Part shown: positions 9,167-18,431 of the stretch, piece after piece
How positions within the stretch are numbered: the first letter of the stretch is position 1
Layout: each line of letters starts with the position of its first letter
Assembly (NCBI GenBank): GCA_963774455.1
Contig: CAVZFD010000005.1
Location: forward strand, 930,001 to 994,000
DNA: 64,000 bases
Source: DATFVA01 sp963774455
GTDB taxonomy: Bacteria > Bacteroidota > Ignavibacteria > Ignavibacteriales > Ignavibacteriaceae
Direction of reading: 5' to 3'
Made by a program: the position numbers and the translations under genes
Notes under the pieces: model-generated
Told to the model about the DNA's origin: nothing
What the model saw: the letters and a program-made list of their open reading frames with translations, nothing else
The model's database searches: none

Positions 9167-10420
9167 TTAAACCTCCCTCGCAGTATAAATTATATTTCCG
9201 TTTTTGATTGTCATACAATTAATATTTTTACCCACCTGGTAAACGATATCAGAATACTCTTCAGTATTAAATATTGAAAAATCTGCTTTTTTTCCGATCT
9301 CAATGCTGCCCGTCTCATTATTTTTATTTAATGCTTTTGCGGCATTTATAGTAACAGCTGAAATACTTTCCTCAATTGTCATCTTCATTTTGAGGCAGGC
9401 GAGACTCATAATAAAATTCAGGTTCGCTATATGAGAAGATCCGGGGTTATAATCAGTTGCCAGTGCAACTAGTGCACCGGCATCAATCAATTCTCTGGCA
9501 GGTGGATATCCATAATCAAGGAAGAAAGAAACACCCGGAAGCAAAGTAGCCACTGTTTCAGACTTTGCCAATTTCCTGCTATCCCCTCGGGCCAAGACTT
9601 CAAGATGATCAACACTTATCGCTTTTCTTTGAAGTGCGGCATCAAGTCCTCCAATATTGTTAAACTGTTCAGTATGTAGTTTTAATTCCAGTCCGCATTC
9701 CACTGCTCTATCAAATACTTGTCCGGTTTCCACAGCTGTAAATGCAGTCTTTTCACAGAATGCATCACAGAATACGGCCAGCTTATTTTTAGTGATATAC
9801 GGAATCATTTTATTCACCAGCAGGTTAATATACCCGGCATGGTCATCTTTGAATTCCGGAGGGTAAGTATGGGCACCGAGAAAAGTCGGGATAATATCAA
9901 TCGCAAAGATCTCATTAAGATAATTAATTAGATGAAGCAGCTTAATCTCATTTTCAAAATCCAGTCCGTATCCGCTTTTTACTTCAAGCGTGGTTATACC
10001 TTGTGAAATAAAGTATTGAACTTTTGGCGCAACTATCCTTACCAGATCTTCGAATGAAGCTGCCCTCACAGCCTTCACTGTTGAAAGAATGCCACCGCCT
10101 TTTGCTGCTATCTCTTCATATTGAGTTCCGGCGATTTTCATTCTGAATTCATCGGCTCGGGAGCCAGCAAAAGCCGTGTGAGTATGTGATTCAATAAGCC
10201 CCGGCAGAATCGTTTTACCTGTAGCGTCGATCATCTCCATGTCTGCGGAATTCTTAAGCGAACCGGAAGGAACAAGATCCTTTATAGTATCATTCTCAAT
10301 TACGATGGAATGACCTGTTAATAAACCTATGTTTCCAAGTTCCGAACCCCTTTTGGAATTCTTTCCTCCTGTGTCAACCGTAACTATCCGGGAAGGATTG
10401 AATAAAACTTTCCGCATCAT
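9167..10420 (-). CDS. hutI: Imidazolonepropionase
   Basis: Hydrolyses imidazolone-5-propionate to N-formimino-glutamate. It is a 417-residue amidohydrolase-fold enzyme with the metal motif ESHTHTAFAGSR (His79 and His81), SGYGL, LHTEQF, SVDHLE and ATDYNPGS, which carry the remaining metal and substrate ligands. The start ATG overlaps the stop of the upstream SPOR lipoprotein gene by 4 bp, and the stop is 1 bp before ftcD. The three Hut genes therefore form an operon behind an envelope gene. Confidence 0.94.
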   Translation of the reverse strand: MMRKVLFNPSRIVTVDTGGKNSKRGSELGNIGLLTGHSIVIENDTIKDLVPSGSLKNSADMEMIDATGKTILPGLIESHTHTAFAGSRADEFRMKIAGTQYEEIAAKGGGILSTVKAVRAASFEDLVRIVAPKVQYFISQGITTLEVKSGYGLDFENEIKLLHLINYLNEIFAIDIIPTFLGAHTYPPEFKDDHAGYINLLVNKMIPYITKNKLAVFCDAFCEKTAFTAVETGQVFDRAVECGLELKLHTEQFNNIGGLDAALQRKAISVDHLEVLARGDSRKLAKSETVATLLPGVSFFLDYGYPPARELIDAGALVALATDYNPGSSHIANLNFIMSLACLKMKMTIEESISAVTINAAKALNKNNETGSIEIGKKADFSIFNTEEYSDIVYQVGKNINCMTIKNGNIIYTAREV

Positions 10421-10977
10421 TCAAAAATATTTATCGTGGAAGCTATTACACGCGATTCAGTATAGCCCATCTGGTTCAATTTGAAATTCAGATTTCTTGC
10501 TTCGTTCATACTAACAAAGTCCCCGACCTCGACCTTATAAAAAGGAGGATCGAAAATTACGTATATACCTTTATTTGTTACTTTAAGAGTGAGTTCGGAT
10601 TTAAGAGAATCAGCCTCTTCAAGGTTATCGGTTGCACGAACCTGCACCCTGAAACCATTAGTTGTACCTGAAATGGTTTTTGCCTCAACTGAACTGGTAT
10701 CTTTCTGTTCAAAGCCATACCAGGGATTTAAATCAGGTGTCACTTCTGCAGAGTTTTCTTTTTCCTTTATATCAATATTTGTTCGGTATGGAACTATATT
10801 AAACTCTTCTTTGTATTTCTGTGCTGTTTTCTCCTCAGACTTCTCTTCTTTTTTTTCCTTATCACGATCATACCTTACCGTACTTGAAGAACTACAGGAA
10901 GATAAGAGTAACGATAGGATAACTGTACCTGCATGCAGGGTGAGGCCCATAACTTTGCTATGTTTCATTAAAATCAC
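10417..10977 (-). CDS. SPOR-domain lipoprotein
   Basis: Exported lipoprotein with a signal ending LLLSSC, a charged Lys/Glu-rich linker, and a C-terminal SPOR domain (about residues 108-182, NGFRVQVRATDNLEEADSLK to the GYTESRV strand). SPOR domains bind denuded glycan strands in septal peptidoglycan, so an envelope or division role is likely. Either ATG (residue 1 or 4) could start translation; the second gives a tighter signal peptide. The coupling to hutI by an ATGA overlap looks like a fortuitous or condition-linked operon rather than a functional link. Confidence 0.78.
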   Translation of the reverse strand: MILMKHSKVMGLTLHAGTVILSLLLSSCSSSSTVRYDRDKEKKEEKSEEKTAQKYKEEFNIVPYRTNIDIKEKENSAEVTPDLNPWYGFEQKDTSSVEAKTISGTTNGFRVQVRATDNLEEADSLKSELTLKVTNKGIYVIFDPPFYKVEVGDFVSMNEARNLNFKLNQMGYTESRVIASTINIFE

Positions 10978-11206
10978 TGTAAAATTGAAATTATAAGTTA
11001 TAAATTTAACAATCTTTTGATAAAATTTAAGTTATGAACGAAAAAGGGGATATTAAGTAATCATTCAGAATAGCTAACCCCCTAAGAATCATCGTTTTAT
11101 GAGTAGTTTATTTGACTCGTAACTCAAAACAATTCCCTAATGTTTTTTTTGAGAAACATATGGAAATTTCGTAAATTACGACATTCATTTAAAATAAACT
11201 TACACA

Positions 11207-12703
11207 ATGCCCGCAAAAAAACTTAAAATCCTCTTCGTTTCATCGGAGGTGGTTCCATTTGTTAAAACAGGCGGTTTGGCGGATGTTTCAGCTGCTTTAC
11301 CTCAAATGTTGTCGGAAATGGGGCACGAGGTCCGTATAGTCGTACCAAAATATGGTGCAGTTGACGACAGGAAATTCAAGATTCATGAGGTAGTCAGACT
11401 AAAAGATTTATCGGTAAAAATTGGCGATAAAGATGTTGTCTTTTCACTTAAATCATGTTTCCTGCCCGGACAAAAGGTCCGCGTACAGATTTATTTTCTG
11501 GATAACCAGGAATATTTTGGCAGCCGTAACAGTTTATATGTTGATCCCATGACAGGCGAGGATTATCCAGACAACGATGAAAGGTTCATTTTACTGAGCA
11601 GATCCGTTTTTGAATTAATATGTAAGCTTGGATGGATACCTGATATTATTCATTGTAATGACTGGCAGTGCGGCCTCATTCCTGCATATCTTAAGACCGT
11701 ATACAAGGATGAAGAACAATTTAAAAACTTTAAAACATTATTTACTATCCATAACCTTGCCTACCAGGGAACTTTTCCCAAGTCAGTTTTCAGGAAAACC
11801 GGCCTTCCGGAAGAATTGAATTCTGAGAAAGGAATTGAGATCTACGGTAAGCTTAATTTCATGAAGAGCGGACTACTCTTTGCTGACGCGATAAATACGG
11901 TTAGTGAGACTTATGCTAATGAGATAAGAACAGACGAAGAGCTTGGCGCGGGATTAAAGAATGTACTTGCAAAAAGGAAAAATGATCTTTACGGTATAGT
12001 CAATGCTATTGATACAAAAGTCTGGTCTCCGGAAAAAGATAAACATCTGCCGAAGAAATTCACAATAAAGAGCATTGAAGGTAAGCTCGTTAATAAAAAA
12101 GAACTTGCAGCAAAATTCCGTTTTGAGTATAGCGAGGATGTTCCTATCATTGGCATCATTGCACGTCTTTTTGATTCGAAGGGGATGGACCTGATAAAAG
12201 ATGCGTTCGCTGAATTAATGAAGCTGAATATCCAGATAATTCTCCTCGGAACAGGTGATAAAAAATATCATAAGTTTTTTGAGAGTATGGCTTCAAAACA
12301 CCAGGGAAGGTTTGCTGCATACCTTGGTTTTAATGATGACCTGGCCCATCTTATAGAAGGAGGATCGGATATCTTCCTGATGCCTTCGCGCTATGAACCC
12401 TGCGGGTTGAATCAAATGTACAGTCTGATGTATGGCACTGTACCTGTAGTTCGCGAGACAGGAGGTCTGGCAGATACTGTTGTTAAATATGATGAAAAAT
12501 CCGGGGAAGGTAACGGGTTTGTGTTCAAACAATATGATTCCAAGGCGATGATCAAGGAGATAAAAAGAGCTCTGAAATTCTTCGAAGATAAGAAGGTCTG
12601 GGCAAAGATAATGAAGAACGGTATGAAATCTGACTTCAGTTGGAACTCATCTGCCAAGAAATATATAGAGTTATATAAAACGATTTTATCTAACGAAAAC
12701 TAA
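11207..12703 (+). CDS. glgA: Glycogen synthase (ADP-glucose type)
   Basis: GT5 family alpha-1,4-glucan synthase using ADP-glucose. The 498-residue protein has the N-terminal KTGGLADV nucleotide-sugar loop (residues 20-27), HNLAYQG, and the C-terminal Rossmann domain with SRYEPCGLNQMYSLMYGTVP and RETGGLADTV, which contain the catalytic Glu pair. It follows a 229-bp AT-rich gap that should hold its promoter. Its TAA overlaps the ATG of the next gene (TAATG). Together with the trehalose genes near the end of the window it points to alpha-glucan storage. Confidence 0.95.
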   Translation: MPAKKLKILFVSSEVVPFVKTGGLADVSAALPQMLSEMGHEVRIVVPKYGAVDDRKFKIHEVVRLKDLSVKIGDKDVVFSLKSCFLPGQKVRVQIYFLDNQEYFGSRNSLYVDPMTGEDYPDNDERFILLSRSVFELICKLGWIPDIIHCNDWQCGLIPAYLKTVYKDEEQFKNFKTLFTIHNLAYQGTFPKSVFRKTGLPEELNSEKGIEIYGKLNFMKSGLLFADAINTVSETYANEIRTDEELGAGLKNVLAKRKNDLYGIVNAIDTKVWSPEKDKHLPKKFTIKSIEGKLVNKKELAAKFRFEYSEDVPIIGIIARLFDSKGMDLIKDAFAELMKLNIQIILLGTGDKKYHKFFESMASKHQGRFAAYLGFNDDLAHLIEGGSDIFLMPSRYEPCGLNQMYSLMYGTVPVVRETGGLADTVVKYDEKSGEGNGFVFKQYDSKAMIKEIKRALKFFEDKKVWAKIMKNGMKSDFSWNSSAKKYIELYKTILSNEN

Positions 12704-13287
12704 TGCCCCAATATGCCGTGTTTCTCGATCGAGACGGGACATTAAATGAGGACCCGGGTTACCTGGGCGATCCTGCCCAGGTTAAGTTATTTCCCGGGAC
12801 AAGTAAAGCTCTCTCTTTATTAAAAAGCAAATTAGATTTCAAACTAATTGTCATATCCAATCAGTCCGGAATAGCCAGAGGTTTAATTTCAGAAAAAGAG
12901 GTTGATGCCGTTAATTCCAGGATCAACGAATTACTGGAAAAAGATAATGCTGTTATTGATGCCTTCTATTACTGTCCTCACCACCCTGACTTCAGCAGCA
13001 GGCAAGAGGTGGAATGCAGGAAACCATCTCCATCCATGATCTTCCAGGCCTCACGTGATCATAATATTGAACTGCATGGGTCTTATTTTATCGGCGACAC
13101 TTCTGCTGATATTTTGTGCGGAATTAATGCAGGTCTTAAAACTGTGCTAGTAAAAACAGGTTATGGTACGGTTAGCATTTCTATATTGCAAAAACAAAAT
13201 ATATTTCCAAGCTTTGTAGCCGAAAATATAACAGATGCGTGTAAATACATTATTGAAGACTTTACAGGTGAAATAATTGATAAATAA
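12703..13287 (+). CDS. HAD-IIIA phosphatase, GmhB / histidinol-phosphatase type
   Basis: A 194-residue HAD-superfamily phosphatase. Motif I is FLDRDGTLNED (nucleophile Asp9 and acid Asp11), motif II ISNQSGIARG, a Zn-loop-like CPHHPDFSSRQEVECRKPSP (Cys, His-x-His and Cys ligands), and motif IV FIGDTSADI. This pattern is typical of D-glycero-D-manno-heptose 1,7-bisphosphate 7-phosphatase, used in LPS heptose synthesis, and of the related histidinol-phosphate phosphatase; the sequence alone does not separate the two. It is coupled to glgA by TAATG and overlaps the next gene by 11 bp. Confidence 0.8.
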   Translation: MPQYAVFLDRDGTLNEDPGYLGDPAQVKLFPGTSKALSLLKSKLDFKLIVISNQSGIARGLISEKEVDAVNSRINELLEKDNAVIDAFYYCPHHPDFSSRQEVECRKPSPSMIFQASRDHNIELHGSYFIGDTSADILCGINAGLKTVLVKTGYGTVSISILQKQNIFPSFVAENITDACKYIIEDFTGEIIDK

Positions 13288-14458
13288 AAAATTTCTTTTG
13301 ATACCGGCTCTTTTAATCCTGACTTTGGTTTATTCGTGTAGTGATTCTCCCACCTCAATTGGAAATAATCTTTTAGCTTCTGATTTTTTAACTATAAACA
13401 AAATTGATTCGTACCAGGATTCAATCGGGCAAACTTCCGTATATTACAAAACCGGCGTGAAACTGAGCGATTCTCCCAGGCTTCTTCTAGGAAAATATGA
13501 AAATGTTGAAGCTTCGTCGTTAATCAGGTTTGCCGTGGTTCTGCCGGACACAATAAAAAGTGCCTTTAATAATTCGACACTTAATATTCTCAGTGCGAAG
13601 GTTTATCTTACAAAAGTATATAACATCGGGAATGCCTCAAGCCAATTGAATTACTCGGTACATTTTGTAACCAGTGGATGGACATCTTTCGGGTTTAATG
13701 CTGACAGTCTCCCAAACCTGCAGTTTGACAACAATGATATCGGCTCAAATAAAACTTATTCTGATACTCTTTATACCTTCGATGTTGATAATCAGACTAT
13801 AAATTCATGGTTTACTGCGGCATCTTCAACTCCGATCCAGAATAACAAAGGAATTTATCTTATACCCGATCCTGCTTCAACAGAAGTTATTGGTTTTGAA
13901 GCTACCAATGACGTCGAGTTCACCGGTATACCGAGATTGTCCATAACTGTTCAGACGGGAAGCCTGATTGATACGCTGAATTTCTATAGCATCGAAGATG
14001 TCAGTGCCCTGGCAGGTGATAAGCCAGTTGTTCCTGATGGTGATATTGCTGTACAGGGAGGACTTGTAGTTAATTCCAGGATCAAATTTGATCTTTCATT
14101 CTTACCCAAAGGTGCTGTGATAAACAAAGCTCAGTTTACAGTATATGTCGACAGCAGCGCCACAAAAACAGGGGATAACTTTAGTAATTCACTGGTTGCC
14201 TATTTCGCAAGAGATTCGGTTGAGACATCCTACGATACGACCTCTTCAATAACCCTTAATAGGTCAGGGAATTATTTTACAGGAGATATAGCAAAATTTA
14301 TTCAGAGCATAGTTAGTGGATACCACGATAATAACGGTTTCATATTAGCTGCAGGGAGTCAGAACCTTGGAATAGATATATTCGCATTAAAAGGGAGCGA
14401 TGCTTCAGATGCCTCTTTAAGACCACGTTTGGTAATTACTTATACAGGGAAAAAATGA
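13277..14458 (+). CDS. Outer-membrane lipoprotein, DNRLRE/DUF4270-like
   Basis: A 393-residue lipoprotein with a signal sequence and lipobox VYSC (Cys21), followed by CSDSPTSIGNNLL, like the start of DUF4270-type lipoproteins. The rest is beta-rich, with two similar halves ending in PRLSITVQTG and PRLVITYTGKK, the usual ends of DNRLRE-type surface domains. The start is TTG inside the end of the phosphatase gene. The downstream OMP gene overlaps by 4 bp, so lipoprotein, OMP and TPR protein form an envelope cluster. The function is unknown. Confidence 0.65.
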   Translation: MINKKFLLIPALLILTLVYSCSDSPTSIGNNLLASDFLTINKIDSYQDSIGQTSVYYKTGVKLSDSPRLLLGKYENVEASSLIRFAVVLPDTIKSAFNNSTLNILSAKVYLTKVYNIGNASSQLNYSVHFVTSGWTSFGFNADSLPNLQFDNNDIGSNKTYSDTLYTFDVDNQTINSWFTAASSTPIQNNKGIYLIPDPASTEVIGFEATNDVEFTGIPRLSITVQTGSLIDTLNFYSIEDVSALAGDKPVVPDGDIAVQGGLVVNSRIKFDLSFLPKGAVINKAQFTVYVDSSATKTGDNFSNSLVAYFARDSVETSYDTTSSITLNRSGNYFTGDIAKFIQSIVSGYHDNNGFILAAGSQNLGIDIFALKGSDASDASLRPRLVITYTGKK

Positions 14459-15705
14459 AATTAAATTATAAACATATTATCCTTTCGCTGTTCCTGGTAT
14501 TGCTGCTGATTCCGGAAATATATTCCCAGTCATCATCCCCCTATTCCCGAATAGGAATCGGAGATATACTTTATGCACAATCAGCCAGGAAATTGGGAAT
14601 GGGACAATTAGGAACTGCTGACGCTGAACAGAATTTTATCAGTTTTTATAATCCCGCAGCATTATACAATCTCAATAGAACAAGGATAGAATTTAACCTA
14701 AATTATCATGGGTCATTTCTATCGGGTGATAATGTTTCTGCATATTACGCTAAAGCTCAATTCGGCGGATTCAGTATTGCCTTCCCAATAAGTGAAAGAT
14801 ATGGTATTGGAGCAGCAGGCGGACTCGCTTCTTATTCTAATGTAAGCTATGATGTCGAGAGTTCCTCACAATCCTCAATAGGAAGCTATGTAACAGCGTA
14901 TGAAGGGAAAGGTGGGTTATCAAAGTTATTTTTCGGGTCTTCTTACAAATTACCTTTGGATCTGAGTATTGGAGCCACACTGGATTATTATTTCGGGAAT
15001 ATAGATTACACATCTTCTATCACCTTTCCGGATCAGTCGAATGCTGACGCGCGTTATACGAATGAATATCGTCCTAAAGGGATTGGCTCAACGGTGGGTA
15101 TCCTTACTCCGGATCTGGCCGCAGCTTTCGGCATGGACGGGATTACCTATTTTAGATTAGGCTTGTCATATAATTACATATCTGATTTAAGAACAGATAC
15201 TGTTTTAACCTCGAGTACAACTCTTGGAACTGATACAGTTACAACAGGGATTGTAAATATGAAAATTCCAGGAAGGTTAACTGCCGGATTAAGTTTTGTG
15301 GTAAATAAGAAATATCTACTGACTTTAGACTATGCCTTTCAGGCATGGGAAAAGTACACTTTTAATGGTAAAACTCCTGGAAACCTGAAAAACTCCTCAA
15401 AATTAAGTGCAGGATTTGAATATACACCTCAAATATCCCTGGGAACGACCTTTTGGGAACAAATAATTTGGCGTGCCGGTTTAAGTTTTGAACAGACACA
15501 ATATCTTGTGAATAATGAAGGAATTAATCAATACTCAATCTCAGGAGGTTTTTCATTACCATTAAGTAAGGCAAATACACTGGATCTGGGTCTTCAATAT
15601 GCTACACGAGGCACAAATGATCCCGGTTTCTATAAAGAAAACTTATTAAAAGCATATTTAACAGTCAGCCTCGGCGACATTTGGTTTATTCGAGAGGAAA
15701 AATAA
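14455..15705 (+). CDS. Outer-membrane beta-barrel protein (FadL/TodX-like)
   Basis: A 416-residue protein with a cleavable signal (ends EIYSQ), then SSSPYSRIGIGDILYAQSARKLGMGQ and FISFYNPAAL, features common to FadL/TodX-like and PorV-like barrels in Bacteroidota-related phyla. Alternating aromatic beta strands continue to the C-terminus. It probably sits in the outer membrane; its substrate is unknown. It is translationally coupled to the upstream lipoprotein (ATGA) and lies 2 bp upstream of the TPR gene's start. Confidence 0.68.
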   Translation: MKLNYKHIILSLFLVLLLIPEIYSQSSSPYSRIGIGDILYAQSARKLGMGQLGTADAEQNFISFYNPAALYNLNRTRIEFNLNYHGSFLSGDNVSAYYAKAQFGGFSIAFPISERYGIGAAGGLASYSNVSYDVESSSQSSIGSYVTAYEGKGGLSKLFFGSSYKLPLDLSIGATLDYYFGNIDYTSSITFPDQSNADARYTNEYRPKGIGSTVGILTPDLAAAFGMDGITYFRLGLSYNYISDLRTDTVLTSSTTLGTDTVTTGIVNMKIPGRLTAGLSFVVNKKYLLTLDYAFQAWEKYTFNGKTPGNLKNSSKLSAGFEYTPQISLGTTFWEQIIWRAGLSFEQTQYLVNNEGINQYSISGGFSLPLSKANTLDLGLQYATRGTNDPGFYKENLLKAYLTVSLGDIWFIREEK

Positions 15706-15707
15706 AA

Positions 15708-17003
15708 ATGAAAGAGGCGAAACAAAATAATTCCAATAAATATTCCAGGTTAACCTCAATTACAATGCTCTTCCTTTTGCTAAGTGTATTTTCGGTTTTC
15801 CCGAAGAGTAACATCGTTATAGAAATTCCCGGGGATTCAACAAAGGTGCTTGAACTTTATAGTTTGTTCTCAGAATATTATAAAAATGAGGATTATCAGA
15901 GTGCCGTACCTTACGGGTGGCAAGTACTTGAATTAGATCCACTGAAATTTTCTAAATATATTTTCTATAAAATGGAAGATGCTCTCTGGTATCTGCATGA
16001 TTCTACTGATCTTGCATCAGAACAGAAGAAGGCTATTGCCGATACTATAACTTACCTCTATAATATGGCAGAAAAATATAATCCCGATGCAAAGGGATAT
16101 TTCCAGGTGAGGAAAGCCTTTGTAGAGGAAGCATGGCTTGGTATGCCGGCAGATAGTGTAATAGCGGACTATGAACTTGCGTTTCGGTATAATCCAGACC
16201 TTGATCCTTACTACTACCATAAATTAGGACAACTATACAAAAATAATGCATCTGAATCTAACGATTATAAAACCAAGGCTATAGATCTTTATACAAAACT
16301 CAGTGAGAAATACCCGGATGATCCTCAATGGACGCAGGAACTTGAAGGACTTGTGGAAAATATTGACGAATTAGTAATGCTGGCAAAAAAGAATTGGGAG
16401 AACGATAAGGAGAATCCTGAAAAAGCCTGGAAATATGCATCTACTGCAATGAAAGCAAATGATAATCAGCAAGCTATTGTCCCACTTGAATTCCTTGTGC
16501 AGCAGGCACCAGAATCAGTGAACTATTGGACACAGTTAGCCCAGGCTTATCAGAAAACCGATCAGCCTAATAAAGCTGAGGATTCTTATAAGAAGCTAAT
16601 TCAGATCGATGCACAGAATAAAAACCATTATCTGAATCTTGGACTTGTCTATAAAGATAAAGGTCAGCTTGCAGCAGCGAGGACTCAATTCCAGAAGGCT
16701 AGTGATGTTAGGAATGGCTGGGCACAGGCTGTTTATTACGAAGGATTGCTTTATGAACAGGCTGCCAGAAACTGTACATTTGATTTTGATGCGAAAGTCG
16801 CTTACCAGATCGCTGTGGATACCTACCGAAAAGCACTATCGATAGACCCTAATTTTTCGCAGGCTCGGGAAAGAATAAATGCTTTGTCAGGCTCTATCCC
16901 CACACAGGAAGATTACTTCTTCCGTAAATATAAATCTGGTCAGACGGTGACACCCTCCGGTGATTGCTATTCATGGATTGGTAAAAGCGTAACCGTTCCA
17001 TAA
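15708..17003 (+). CDS. Secreted or periplasmic tetratricopeptide-repeat protein
   Basis: A protein of about 431 residues with an N-terminal hydrophobic signal (MLFLLLSVFSVFP) and a series of TPR helix pairs, clearest around VNYWTQLAQAYQKTDQPNKA, HYLNLGLVYKDKGQLAAARTQ and AYQIAVDTYRKALSIDPN. I take ATG 15708 rather than the in-frame TTG 15681, because GAGAGGA lies 11-17 bp upstream of it and the TTG start would fuse an odd leader to the signal. TPR proteins are scaffolds; the position behind an OMP and a lipoprotein suggests envelope assembly or gliding/secretion support. A strong terminator follows. Confidence 0.75.
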   Translation: MKEAKQNNSNKYSRLTSITMLFLLLSVFSVFPKSNIVIEIPGDSTKVLELYSLFSEYYKNEDYQSAVPYGWQVLELDPLKFSKYIFYKMEDALWYLHDSTDLASEQKKAIADTITYLYNMAEKYNPDAKGYFQVRKAFVEEAWLGMPADSVIADYELAFRYNPDLDPYYYHKLGQLYKNNASESNDYKTKAIDLYTKLSEKYPDDPQWTQELEGLVENIDELVMLAKKNWENDKENPEKAWKYASTAMKANDNQQAIVPLEFLVQQAPESVNYWTQLAQAYQKTDQPNKAEDSYKKLIQIDAQNKNHYLNLGLVYKDKGQLAAARTQFQKASDVRNGWAQAVYYEGLLYEQAARNCTFDFDAKVAYQIAVDTYRKALSIDPNFSQARERINALSGSIPTQEDYFFRKYKSGQTVTPSGDCYSWIGKSVTVP

Positions 17004-17023
17004 AACCGATTTTTATAGACTAT

Positions 17024-17068
17024 AAGAAAAGGTTCCGTGGTTTACACCCGGAACCTTTTCTTTTTATT
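17024..17068 (+). terminator. Rho-independent terminator after the TPR gene
   Basis: A 13-bp perfect stem (17024-17036 with 17050-17062), a 13-nt loop and a T-rich tail. Confidence 0.92.
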
Positions 17069-17075
17069 TGTTATA

Positions 17076-17090
17076 TTTTCGGACCGAAAA
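17076..17090. promoter_or_regulatory. Perfect inverted repeat TTTTCGG-a-CCGAAAA before glyA
   Basis: A 7+7 inverted repeat around a single central base, 33 bp upstream of the glyA start and overlapping a TATATTTT element that could be the -7 region. This position suits an operator for a repressor of glyA. The regulator is unknown. Confidence 0.45.
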
Positions 17091-17122
17091 TTATCAAATA
17101 TTTATAAAATCAATGAATTAAA

Positions 17123-18421
17123 ATGAACTATTCAAATCTCCAAAAAGATCAGGAAATCTTTGAAGTTTTAAAGTTGGAAACTCAGAGACAACAAGAAAAA
17201 CTCGAACTTATTGCTTCTGAAAACTTTGTTAGTCCAGCTGTTCTTGAAGCTGCAGGCTCTGTACTGACAAACAAATATGCTGAGGGATACCCCGGAAAAA
17301 GATATTACGGTGGATGTGAATACGTAGATATGGCGGAAAATCTAGCCAGGGAAAGATTAAAGAAATTATTCGATGCTGAATACGTCAACGTTCAACCCCA
17401 CAGCGGTTCCCAGGCTAATATGGCCGTTTATATGGCGCTCCTTAATCCTGGAGACAAAATACTTGGTTTGAGCCTGGCTCACGGCGGTCACCTGACTCAT
17501 GGTTCTCCGGTTAATTTCTCAGGTCAACTCTACAAAGCAATCGGATATACGCTGAACAAAGAAACTCAAACCCTGAATTATGACAATATCGCTGATCTTG
17601 CCAAGCAGGAAAAACCCAGGATCATCATTGCCGGTGCGAGTGCATACCCCAGAGAATGGGATTATAAAAAATTCAGGGAGATTGCTGATTCTGTGGGGGC
17701 ATTCCTAATGTGCGATATGGCTCATCCAGCTGGATTGATTGCGAAAGGTTACCTTGATAATCCGCTTAAATACTGTGACGTTGTAACTTCTACCACTCAT
17801 AAGACATTACGCGGACCTCGAGGAGGAATAATCCTTATGGGAAAAGACTATGAAAATCCATTGGGAATAAAAACTCCTAAAGGAGATCGAGTTAAGATGA
17901 TGTCGGAAATTCTTGATAGTATCGTGATGCCAGGTATACAAGGCGGTCCTCTTATGCATATAATAATGGCTAAGGCAGTTGCGTTCGGGGAAGCGCTTCA
18001 GGATTCATTTAAGGAATACGCGGGACAGGTAATTAAAAATGCAAAAGCTCTTGCACACGGACTTTCAAAATATGAATTTAATCTTATTTCAGGGGGTACA
18101 GATAACCACTTAATGCTGATTGATCTTTCAAATAAAAATATAACCGGAAAGCACGCTGAAAATGCATTTGAGAAAGCCGGTATTACAGTGAATAAGAATA
18201 TGATCCCATTCGATACCCGGAGTCCTTTTGTTACAAGCGGCATTAGGGTTGGTACACCAGCCATTACAACCCGCGGTATGAAGGAAAATGAAATGTCTCT
18301 TATTGCCGGTTTTATTGACTCGGCCGTGAGAAATATTGATAATGAGATGAAGCTTGAAGAAATAAGGGTAGAGGTAAAAAATCTGTGTTCAAAATTTCCT
18401 TTATATGCAGGATTAAGCTGA
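17123..18421 (+). CDS. glyA: Serine hydroxymethyltransferase
   Basis: PLP enzyme interconverting serine and glycine with tetrahydrofolate, the main source of one-carbon units. The 432-residue protein has LIASENFVS, GYPGKRYYGGCE, HSGSQAN, DMAHPAGLIA and the PLP-lysine motif STTHKTLRGPRGG (Lys227). It follows a terminator and its own promoter region with an inverted repeat. tatC starts 10 bp after the stop, so glyA-tatC-prenyl synthase is probably one unit. Confidence 0.97.
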   Translation: MNYSNLQKDQEIFEVLKLETQRQQEKLELIASENFVSPAVLEAAGSVLTNKYAEGYPGKRYYGGCEYVDMAENLARERLKKLFDAEYVNVQPHSGSQANMAVYMALLNPGDKILGLSLAHGGHLTHGSPVNFSGQLYKAIGYTLNKETQTLNYDNIADLAKQEKPRIIIAGASAYPREWDYKKFREIADSVGAFLMCDMAHPAGLIAKGYLDNPLKYCDVVTSTTHKTLRGPRGGIILMGKDYENPLGIKTPKGDRVKMMSEILDSIVMPGIQGGPLMHIIMAKAVAFGEALQDSFKEYAGQVIKNAKALAHGLSKYEFNLISGGTDNHLMLIDLSNKNITGKHAENAFEKAGITVNKNMIPFDTRSPFVTSGIRVGTPAITTRGMKENEMSLIAGFIDSAVRNIDNEMKLEEIRVEVKNLCSKFPLYAGLS

Positions 18422-18431
18422 AATAAGAACC

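Noticed and set aside
10589..10996. 135-codon plus-strand frame opposite the SPOR lipoprotein
   Set aside because: It lies fully antisense to a gene with a lipobox and SPOR domain and has no ribosome-binding site or family signature.
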